DNA from: Candidatus Calidifonticultor daggyaiensis | GTDB lineage: Bacteria; Actinomycetota; Humimicrobiia; Humimicrobiales; Humimicrobiaceae | NCBI GenBank assembly: GCA_015661035.1 | Contig: JACVJA010000095.1 | Location: forward strand, 1 to 6,078 | DNA length: 6,078 nt | Direction: 5' to 3' | Notes under the pieces: model-generated | What the model was told of the DNA's origin: nothing | The model's input: the letters and a program-made list of their open reading frames with translations, nothing else | Databases searched by the model: none | In this document: piece by piece, positions 1 through 4,599 of the stretch | Layout: the number at the start of each line of letters is the position of its first letter | Numbering within the stretch: the first letter of the stretch is position 1 | Position numbers and translations under genes: made by a program

Positions 1-86
1 TCCTTAGATTTAGGACCGGGAGCAGGAACAATCATTTTTGGTATATCATTTGGATCAACTTTAGCCCAATTTTTATCATAGCTCAT
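1..86 (-). CDS. Class III (PLP-dependent) aminotransferase, N-terminal fragment
   Basis: Twenty-eight codons plus two bases are visible, running off the left edge of the window. The peptide begins MSYDKNWAKVDPND and ends in a VPAPGPKSK stretch. A Pro-Gly-Pro-Lys-Ser segment near the N-terminus is typical of the 4-aminobutyrate / acetylornithine / lysine-type class III aminotransferases, which move an amino group between an omega-amino compound and 2-oxoglutarate using pyridoxal phosphate in the cytoplasm. The catalytic lysine and cofactor-binding regions lie outside the window, so substrate cannot be judged. The start is well supported: ATG at 86-84 follows an AAAGGAG Shine-Dalgarno site (98-92) with a 5-nt spacer. 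It is divergent from the 3D-domain gene. The family call is fairly safe; a specific gene name is not. Confidence 0.72.
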   Translation of the reverse strand, partial: MSYDKNWAKVDPNDIPKMIVPAPGPKSK

Positions 87-136
87 TTTTTCTCCTTTTT
101 GTCTTTTTTATAATTTAATCTCTATTCATATATTAC

Positions 137-163
137 ATTATAATAAGTATAAATAGGTGTAAA
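137..163 (-). promoter_or_regulatory. Candidate sigma70 promoter of the aminotransferase gene
   Basis: On the minus strand a TTTACA -35 hexamer (163-158) is followed by 15 bp and a perfect TATAAT -10 hexamer (142-137). That lies about 50 bp upstream of the aminotransferase start codon. The hexamers match well, but the spacer is shorter than the usual 16-18 bp. Chance matches are common in DNA this AT-rich, so this is an inference. Confidence 0.4.
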
Positions 164-210
164 TAATTGTTTTTCATTATATTTAAACTTTCATTTAATC
201 TTTTTTAGTG

Positions 211-310
211 AATTAAATTTTTTAAGTTTTAATTTTTAATTTTAAGGAACAAATTTAGAAAATAAATTTAAAGATAAAAATAATTTTAAAAAAACTTAAA
301 AATTTTATTT
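211..310. repeat. Imperfect inverted repeat, 20-bp arms around a 60-bp loop
   Basis: The arm at 211-230 and the arm at 291-310 are reverse complements at 18 of 20 positions, with 60 bp between them. Both arms are almost pure A/T around a shared CTTAA / TTAAG core. The element lies in the gap between the divergent aminotransferase and 3D-domain genes. It could be a cruciform or transcript hairpin, but base composition makes coincidence a real possibility. Confidence 0.3.
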
Positions 311-335
311 ACATTATTAAATAATAAATTTATAA

Positions 336-363
336 TTGCATAAATATACATATATGCTATAAC
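336..363 (+). promoter_or_regulatory. Candidate extended -10 promoter towards the 3D-domain gene
   Basis: A TTGCAT hexamer (336-341) lies 16 bp upstream of TATAAC (358-363), and the -10 is preceded by TG plus one base (355-357), an extended -10 pattern. Transcription would begin near 370 and give a leader of about 280 nt before the ATG at 649. That leader would carry the A-tract repeats and the dyad described separately. Confidence 0.35.
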
Positions 364-414
364 ATAATGATACTTATTAATTTTAATAAAAAAAAATTTA
401 ATTTAATTATCTTG

Positions 415-446
415 ATAACAAATAAAAAAATAGCAAATAAAAAAAT
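415..446. repeat. 15-bp tandem repeat with A-tracts
   Basis: Two adjacent 15-bp units (415-429 and 430-444) differ at one position, and two further matching bases follow. Each has the core CAAATAAAAAAA. A second motif, AAAACAAACAA, recurs at 454-464 and 483-493. The stretch 388-510 is a series of A-runs on the plus strand. Serial A-tracts can bend DNA, but their spacing here is only roughly helical. No convincing gene lies in it. Confidence 0.5.
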
Positions 447-517
447 TTTAAAAAAAACAAACAAGCGCAAAAATTACTTTTTAAAACAAACAATAACAAG
501 CAAAAAAAAGCAATTTA

Positions 518-556
518 TGACTATATTTAATTATATATGTTTATAATTAATAGTCA
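518..556. promoter_or_regulatory. Hairpin-forming dyad overlapping a TATAAT box
   Basis: The left arm at 518-535 and the right arm at 542-556 pair over 15 bp, with a 3-nt bulge in the left arm and a 6-nt loop. The outer half-sites are TGACTAT and ATAGTCA. The right arm contains a perfect TATAAT (542-547), about 100 bp upstream of the 3D-domain ATG; no good -35 hexamer lies at the right distance. It could be an operator overlapping a promoter, or a leader hairpin. No U-run follows on the plus strand, so it is not an ordinary forward terminator. Confidence 0.4.
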
Positions 557-631
557 AGTAAAAAAAATATTTGATTTTAGTTTTTTTATATGTTAATTCT
601 TTTAAGATTTTTAAGAAACAGTTATTTTGGC

Positions 632-637
632 AAGGAG
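632..637 (+). promoter_or_regulatory. Shine-Dalgarno site fixing the 3D-domain gene start
   Basis: AAGGAG ends 11 nt before the ATG at 649. It supports that ATG rather than the in-frame TTG at 571, which would add 26 residues and has only A/T-rich sequence without a purine-rich SD in front of it. Confidence 0.7.
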
Positions 638-648
638 ATTTTATAAAG

Positions 649-1362
649 ATGAAATCTGAAGAAGAAATAGAAGACAATAGATTGGGAGACAATAGATTTA
701 GAAGATACAGTTCAAATATCAAATATAATAAAATAAAGATTTTTAGCAGTAATAGTAATAGTAATAGTAATAACAGCGTTAGTAGTGAGAATAATAAAGA
801 AATTATTTTTTCAAGAAAAGGCGGTGTAGTTAAAAAGTACAATATTGCAGTTAATATAATTTTTTGGTTTTTAATAATTAGTATATCAATTTTTGTAATT
901 GTAACTTATTTTAAACCAGAATATGGGCTTGATAAATTTTTATTTGGGGAAACAAATCAGAAAGAAATAATAATTAAAAAAGAACCTGTTATAGTTACCC
1001 AGTATAAGGAAATTGAAAAAACATTTGAATGGTATTATTTTATAGCCACTGCTTATAGTAAAAATGATACAAAACAGGGTACCGATTCACGTACTTCAAC
1101 AGGAGAGATTGTAAGAGAGGGAATTATTGCTGTTGACCCCAAAATAATACCATACGGAACTTTAGTTGAGATTAAAGATTTAGGCTACTTTGTTGCTCAG
1201 GACTGTGGCGGTAAAATTAAAGGAAACCGAATAGATATTTATTTTGAATCAAAAGATGAGGCTAAAAAATTTGGGAGAAAAGGAGTATGGTTAAGAATTA
1301 TTGGCGACCCATCACATAAGCTTTCAGAGTTGTTATTAAAGACAAAGTATACCTTTAATTAA
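649..1362 (+). CDS. Membrane-anchored 3D (Asp-Asp-Asp) domain protein, putative peptidoglycan-active enzyme
   Basis: This is a 237-residue protein. The first 65 residues are charged and polar, with a Ser-Asn repeat at 33-42. One hydrophobic helix spans about 66-87, preceded by KK, so the C-terminal part should face outside. Residues about 129-218 match the 3D domain: ATAYS (133-137), TSTG (149-152), IAVDP with D163, AQDCGG with D185, KGNRIDIYF with D196, and a FGRKGVW end. The three conserved aspartates that name the domain are present. 3D domains share the MltA/YuiC fold and occur in wall-cleaving and resuscitation-type proteins such as YabE and YocH, so cleavage of peptidoglycan glycan is the likely role. 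There is no G5, LysM or SH3 wall-binding module. The usual DTGG is DCGG, giving a cysteine (C186) beside an expected active-site aspartate. Family assignment is firm; enzymatic activity is inferred. Confidence 0.88.
   Translation: MKSEEEIEDNRLGDNRFRRYSSNIKYNKIKIFSSNSNSNSNNSVSSENNKEIIFSRKGGVVKKYNIAVNIIFWFLIISISIFVIVTYFKPEYGLDKFLFGETNQKEIIIKKEPVIVTQYKEIEKTFEWYYFIATAYSKNDTKQGTDSRTSTGEIVREGIIAVDPKIIPYGTLVEIKDLGYFVAQDCGGKIKGNRIDIYFESKDEAKKFGRKGVWLRIIGDPSHKLSELLLKTKYTFN
748..771 (+). repeat. AGTAAT hexanucleotide tandem repeat within the coding region
   Basis: Four perfect AGTAAT units encode the Ser-Asn run in the cytoplasmic tail of the 3D-domain protein. The unit is six bases, so a gain or loss of copies would keep the reading frame and only change linker length. 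Confidence 0.85.
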
Positions 1363-1447
1363 AATTAATAATATTTATAAACAAAATTTAAATAGATCAT
1401 TAATTGGAAGCTGCCTAAAATACTGCCAGTATATACAAATATATTAA

Positions 1448-1475
1448 AAAGTTTATAAAAATTATGAGAAACCTT
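1448..1475. terminator. Weak candidate terminator hairpin between convergent genes
   Basis: AAAGTTT (1448-1454) can pair with AAACCTT (1469-1475) with one mismatch, and an inner ATAA/TTAT stem plus a bulge lies between them. On the minus strand the hairpin is followed by a short interrupted T-run, which would suit the PH-like gene. The stem is AT-rich and weak. Nothing better is visible between the two convergent stop codons. Confidence 0.2.
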
Positions 1476-1511
1476 AAATAATAAAAATAAAAATATTAAA
1501 AAATCAAAAAT

Positions 1512-1880
1512 TTAAGTTAATTTTGCATTTTTTGCATTTTCCAAAACAATTTTATTTAGAACATTATAAAATTCTTTAGCTTCTTTTTTATTAATTTTTT
1601 TAATTTCAAATGATTCCTTTTTATTATTTATAATTAAAGTTGAATTTAAAAGACCTTCTTTTAATTTAACATTTGTTATATATGGGTAAGTAGCGATAAA
1701 AATTTTGTCTCTTGATATATTAGATACAAAATAAAAGAAAAGTTTTTTATCTGTTAAAAGTAAATGACCTTCTATTGTTTCATTTAAAACACCTTTTGCT
1801 TTAAAAACAATTTTCTCATTTGCTCCAATGAATAAAAAATAATCATTATCTTTATTTTTTTGCTTAATTAAGTCTTCCAA
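1512..1880 (-). CDS. Small cytoplasmic protein with a PH-like (GRAM/bPH) domain
   Basis: This 122-residue protein has no signal peptide or membrane helix. After about 18 charged residues comes a pattern like bacterial pleckstrin-homology domains: a first strand around EKIVFKAKG (22-30), a GHLLLTDKKLFFY hairpin (38-50), an IATYPYITNVK strand (62-72), a further strand pair through IINNKKESFEI (83-93), and a C-terminal helix at 97-116 with KEAKEFYNVL. The G-x-L-x-L-T-D-K-(K/R)-L-x-F-Y pattern is the most telling part. Bacterial PH-like domains often assemble into oligomers or bind membranes and partners; no specific role can be given here. Its stop codon faces that of the 3D-domain gene 149 bp away, and its start is divergent from the LCP gene. 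The TTG start is chosen because of the Shine-Dalgarno site directly upstream and the absence of an ATG nearby. Confidence 0.75.
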   Translation of the reverse strand: MEDLIKQKNKDNDYFLFIGANEKIVFKAKGVLNETIEGHLLLTDKKLFFYFVSNISRDKIFIATYPYITNVKLKEGLLNSTLIINNKKESFEIKKINKKEAKEFYNVLNKIVLENAKNAKLT

Positions 1881-1886
1881 CTTTAA

Positions 1887-1892
1887 CTCCTG
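1887..1892 (-). promoter_or_regulatory. Shine-Dalgarno site supporting a TTG start
   Basis: CAGGAG on the minus strand (1892-1887) sits 6 nt before the TTG at 1880-1878, a normal spacing. It is what justifies the non-ATG start of the PH-like protein. Confidence 0.7.
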
Positions 1893-2082
1893 TTTTTTAA
1901 GTGATGATTAACGATAATAAATTTGTTAATTTTTATTTTGCCTTTTATTCTGCTTTTTTATTTTGTTTTGCACTAATAATTTTTAATAAATTATGTAAAT
2001 TAAATAAAGGCTTTTATATTATTAAAGTAATTAAATTGATAATACTATTATAAATACTTTAACTTTTTTTAGCTATTAATCA

Positions 2083-2111
2083 TTGAAATTTTTTAAATAA
2101 AAAATTATATT
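2083..2111 (+). promoter_or_regulatory. Candidate sigma70 promoter of the LCP gene
   Basis: TTGAAA (2083-2088), a 17-bp spacer and TATATT (2106-2111) match the sigma70 consensus at five of six positions in each hexamer. Transcription would start near 2118 and leave an approximately 89-nt leader that includes the AATATT microsatellite. The rest of 1893-2082 is A/T-rich, and I see no convincing promoter for the minus-strand PH-like gene in it. Confidence 0.5.
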
Positions 2112-2127
2112 AGCAAAATTAACATTG

Positions 2128-2156
2128 AATATTAATATTAATATTAATATTAATAT
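2128..2156 (+). repeat. AATATT hexanucleotide microsatellite
   Basis: Four perfect AATATT units plus five further matching bases make a 29-bp uninterrupted tract. AATATT is its own reverse complement, so the tract can fold back on itself in DNA or RNA. It starts about 16 bp downstream of the predicted LCP -10 box and ends 50 bp before the LCP start codon. Confidence 0.9.
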
Positions 2157-2206
2157 GATATTAATGCAAAAGATCATGATAAAAAGGTAAAAAAAAGGGT
2201 CATTTA

Positions 2207-4150
2207 ATGGTAAAAAGAAACAGTAAACTTTTAAAGTATAAGTTTTTTAATTTTGCTACTTTAATTTTTTTAGCAATACTAATATTGTTTTTATTTAACT
2301 ACATTTTTATTTCTTGCCAAATATTTAACAAAGATATTATTTTAAAAAATAATGATGCTTCTAATTATAATTTAAATAACCAAAATCAGAATTCTGTACA
2401 AGATAAAAAGGCTAGGGACTCAGAAATAAAATCTGGCTCTAATAATTATAATGAGTCTAATAATTCTGATGATGTTTCAACTAATGGTTCATCAAGTGAT
2501 AGTTTAGATAAGTCAGGCGGAAATCAAAAATTTTATTTAAGCAAATCAAATGAATTTATTAATTATTCATTTATTTATAATGAAGAATGGAAATTATATG
2601 AGGTAAATGACGGCAAAAAAGTTTTGCTTGAAAAAAAAGAAAAAAGTTTACCTTCTGCTTCTTTGCCTGAAAGTTTTTTTATTTTTGTCTTAAATAAAAA
2701 TAATTTTGAAGAGCTTAATTCTAAAGATGAAATTTTTCAGACTTATGTCAATAGCGCACTTGACGATAAAACTGTTAATTTTTTCAAAAAAGAAATTATA
2801 AATTGTAATAATAGAGATATAGAATTAATTGGTTACAGTTATATTACAAAATTGTCTTTGGAAGAGAATCATAATGAAAACGTTAATACTGAAGATATAA
2901 AAAGCGGAAATGGTAATGATAATGTAAGTAACTCAAATTTTAAGAATGAGAGTAATAATAATTTAAATGATAATAAAAATGATACTAATAAAAATAATGC
3001 TAATGTAAAAGAGAGCAATATAAGTGATAATAATACAAGTGCCAGCAATGTTTATAGCACTAATGTTAATAATTTTAATTGTATAGATTATTTTACTGTT
3101 TTAGAAAGCGCTGATAGTTTTTATTGCATAAAATATATTTCAGCAAATAAAAATTTTAATCTTGCTAAAAACACGTTTATTGAATTCTTAGAAAACTTTA
3201 ATATAGGAAATAATTTGGGTAAGCTAAATTCTGATAATATCGGCAGTAGCAGCAATGGCAATATTAGCAATAGCATTAATATTAGCAATAGCAATAACAG
3301 TAGTATCAGCAGTGAAAAAGCTGCTAAAAATAATGTTGAAAATAATAATGATATTAATAAAAATTCTAATAAAGAATCAAAATCCGATGAGAATTCTAAA
3401 ATTAATATATTAGTATTAGGTGATGACAGCGGCATGGGCCGCCCTGGCGGCAGAGTTAATGGAAGGACAGACATAATTATAATACTACATTTAAATCTTC
3501 AAACTTGTAAGGGAACAGCTGTTACTATTCCAAGGGATACTTGGGTAGAAATACCAGGTTATGGTGAAGGCAAGATTAATGGTGCCCATGCTATTGGTGG
3601 TATGCAGTTGACCATAAAAACAATCGAAAAACTAAGCGGCTTAAAGATTGATAATTATATAATAACTGATTTTGACGGCTTTGTACCATTAATTGATTTT
3701 TTAGGTGGAGTTACTATAGAAGTCGGAGAAGATTTAAGTGATGGGTTTTCTGGTTGTTATTTGACTAAAGGTGTTCATCACATTGGTGGTAAACAAGCTC
3801 TTGCTTTGGCTAGAAATAGACATAGGGCTGGCGATGGAACAACTCAAGGTGGGGCATTTGCAAGAGAGAGGGAGGCAGCAAAAATAGTAGTTAATCTTTT
3901 AGAGCAAAAAAGTACCATTCAAAGGATTATTGCAATGCCATTATATATTAATTATTTATTAAAATATACTTGGACAGATTTTACTTTAAGGGATATTTTA
4001 AAAATTTTACCAGTGCTTGGTAAAATTAAAGCTGGTGACATAGAAATAATAGGAATACCTTCATGGCCGCAAACAATAGGAAATGCCAGTGCAGTTGTTT
4101 ATGATGCTGAGGCAACAGCTGAGCTTTTTGAAGAAATAAATTCACAGTAA
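2207..4150 (+). CDS. LytR-CpsA-Psr (LCP) family glycopolymer transferase with an N-terminal PsbP-like region
   Basis: The protein has 647 residues, while LCP proteins are usually about 300-500. A basic N-terminus precedes one membrane helix (about 13-36). Asn/Ser-rich linkers lie at about 48-106, 220-288 and 341-398. Between them, 107-218 and 289-334 read like two halves of a PsbP/Mog1-like domain: FINYSFIYNEEWKLY, a FFIFVL strand, and then a TVLESADSFYCIKY strand pair and a final helix. The LCP domain starts at about 398 with NILVLGDDS. It has the family residues R420/D422 (GRTD), R443/D444 (IPRD), K456-I-N458, DFDGFVPLIDFLGGV (488-502) and R536/R538 (ARNRH), then D543 and R553/R555. LCP enzymes move lipid-linked anionic or capsular polymers onto the wall outside the membrane. 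ATG 2207 follows a modest AAAGGG site. The LCP call is firm; the PsbP-like call is by pattern only. Confidence 0.9.
   Translation: MVKRNSKLLKYKFFNFATLIFLAILILFLFNYIFISCQIFNKDIILKNNDASNYNLNNQNQNSVQDKKARDSEIKSGSNNYNESNNSDDVSTNGSSSDSLDKSGGNQKFYLSKSNEFINYSFIYNEEWKLYEVNDGKKVLLEKKEKSLPSASLPESFFIFVLNKNNFEELNSKDEIFQTYVNSALDDKTVNFFKKEIINCNNRDIELIGYSYITKLSLEENHNENVNTEDIKSGNGNDNVSNSNFKNESNNNLNDNKNDTNKNNANVKESNISDNNTSASNVYSTNVNNFNCIDYFTVLESADSFYCIKYISANKNFNLAKNTFIEFLENFNIGNNLGKLNSDNIGSSSNGNISNSINISNSNNSSISSEKAAKNNVENNNDINKNSNKESKSDENSKINILVLGDDSGMGRPGGRVNGRTDIIIILHLNLQTCKGTAVTIPRDTWVEIPGYGEGKINGAHAIGGMQLTIKTIEKLSGLKIDNYIITDFDGFVPLIDFLGGVTIEVGEDLSDGFSGCYLTKGVHHIGGKQALALARNRHRAGDGTTQGGAFAREREAAKIVVNLLEQKSTIQRIIAMPLYINYLLKYTWTDFTLRDILKILPVLGKIKAGDIEIIGIPSWPQTIGNASAVVYDAEATAELFEEINSQ
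3242..3313 (+). repeat. Ser/Asn-coding simple-sequence tract in the LCP gene
   Basis: Residues 346-369 are built almost wholly from Ser and Asn with a few Gly and Ile, written in AGC, AGT, AAT and AAC codons with repeated AGCAAT units. It is the start of the linker just before the LCP catalytic domain and resembles the shorter tract in the 3D-domain gene. Confidence 0.7.
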
Positions 4151-4203
4151 CTTGCAGTAATTAATTATATAAGTAAGAACAATAAAAACTACTCCAGCAG
4201 TTA

Positions 4204-4231
4204 TTGACAATTTAAAAATTTCATTTATATT
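4204..4231 (+). promoter_or_regulatory. Candidate sigma70 promoter downstream of the LCP gene
   Basis: A perfect TTGACA (4204-4209) is followed by 16 bp and TATATT (4226-4231). It is the best -35 hexamer in the window. The next gene on this strand is tRNA-Gly, about 210 bp beyond the expected start site. The element would therefore make either a long tRNA leader or an unannotated transcript across 4240-4440. Confidence 0.45.
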
Positions 4232-4255
4232 AATTATGGTTAGTTTAAACATACT

Positions 4256-4322
4256 ATTAATTTAAAGATAGTTATTAGTTATTTCAATACAGTTATGTTA
4301 TTATTAGCTTAAAGATAATTAT
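4256..4322 (+). repeat. Degenerate direct repeat around TTAAAGATA
   Basis: The segments 4256-4275 and 4303-4322 agree at 17 of 20 positions, with 47 bp between repeat starts. Both centre on TTAAAGATA. The repeat lies in the gene-free stretch between the LCP gene and tRNA-Gly, and no reading frame or RNA family is recognised there. Confidence 0.35.
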
Positions 4323-4344
4323 ATATTGTTATAGTCATGGTTAT

Positions 4345-4372
4345 ATTGGTGCACAATTATTGGTGCACAATT
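4345..4372. repeat. Perfect 14-bp tandem repeat containing GTGCAC
   Basis: Two exact copies of ATTGGTGCACAATT (4345-4358, 4359-4372) lie side by side, and each holds the palindrome GTGCAC inside an imperfect TTG...CAA dyad. GC-containing words are rare in the surrounding sequence, so the motif stands out. It lies about 75 bp upstream of tRNA-Gly and may be a pair of protein-binding sites or a local duplication. Confidence 0.75.
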
Positions 4373-4388
4373 ATAGTAATAAGTATAA

Positions 4389-4417
4389 TTAATAATTATT
4401 TTAATTATAGTTATAAT
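4389..4417 (+). promoter_or_regulatory. Candidate promoter of tRNA-Gly
   Basis: A perfect TATAAT (4412-4417) stands 30 bp before the tRNA, with TTAATA (4389-4394; four of six matches) 17 bp upstream. Transcription would start near 4424 and give a short 5' leader of about 24 nt, a normal arrangement for a tRNA gene. Confidence 0.45.
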
Positions 4418-4447
4418 TTTTACTAATTAATTTTTTGTAGTATTTAA

Positions 4448-4523
4448 GCGGAAGTGGCTCAGTTGGTAGAGCATCACCTTGCCAAGGTGAGGGTCGCGGG
4501 TTCGAGTCCCGTCTTCCGCTCCA
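4448..4523 (+). tRNA. tRNA-Gly (anticodon GCC)
   Basis: All cloverleaf parts are present. The acceptor stem GCGGAAG/CTTCCGC pairs fully. The D arm GCTC/GAGC encloses AGTTGGTA, and the anticodon stem TCACC/GGTGA encloses TTGCCAA. A 5-nt variable loop follows, and the T arm GCGGG/CCCGT with loop TTCGAGT has one G-U pair. The anticodon GCC is at 4481-4483 and reads GGC and GGU. The discriminator base is U73, as expected for bacterial tRNA-Gly, and the 3' CCA is encoded. A run of seven T follows at once (4524-4530) and may help end transcription. Confidence 0.98.
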
Positions 4524-4585
4524 TTTTTTTAACAGCAAGTATTTTTTAATGCTTTTAATACTAATTACAAATATTTTTTAATGCA

Positions 4586-4591
4586 TAGTAT
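4586..4591 (+). promoter_or_regulatory. Possible -10 box placing the thrS transcript start at its ATG
   Basis: TAGTAT lies 8 nt upstream of the thrS ATG, the spacing at which a transcript would begin at or next to the start codon. There is no good -35 hexamer. It is offered only because thrS lacks a Shine-Dalgarno site; read-through from tRNA-Gly is the alternative. Confidence 0.2.
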
Positions 4592-4599
4592 TTTTTTAA

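Noticed and set aside
367..546. A 59-codon plus-strand frame starting at ATG 367, very rich in Lys, Ile and Asn.
   Set aside because: There is no Shine-Dalgarno site, no recognisable domain, and the sequence is what an A-rich strand gives by chance. It also overlaps the dyad and the promoter candidates.
571..648. A TTG start at 571 that would lengthen the 3D-domain protein by 26 residues.
   Set aside because: The TTG has no ribosome binding site, whereas the in-frame ATG at 649 has AAGGAG at 632-637.
531..842. A minus-strand open frame with Leu-rich runs.
   Set aside because: It is the complement of the 3D-domain gene start and its leader; the Leu runs are the antisense of the AGTAAT repeat, and there is no Shine-Dalgarno site or domain.
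1419..1431. A 13-bp palindrome (ATACTG-C-CAGTAT) downstream of the 3D-domain gene, considered as a terminator.
   Set aside because: The loop would be a single base, the stem is short, and no T-run follows on either strand.
3121..3474. A minus-strand open frame with long Leu runs.
   Set aside because: It is the antisense of the LCP linker and the start of the LCP domain. Poly-Leu comes from reading the Ser/Asn codons backwards.
4151..4599. A T-box riboswitch or ThrRS operator upstream of thrS.
   Set aside because: No T-box consensus, specifier loop or tRNA-Thr-like anticodon arm is visible; the only structured RNA is a normal tRNA-Gly gene.
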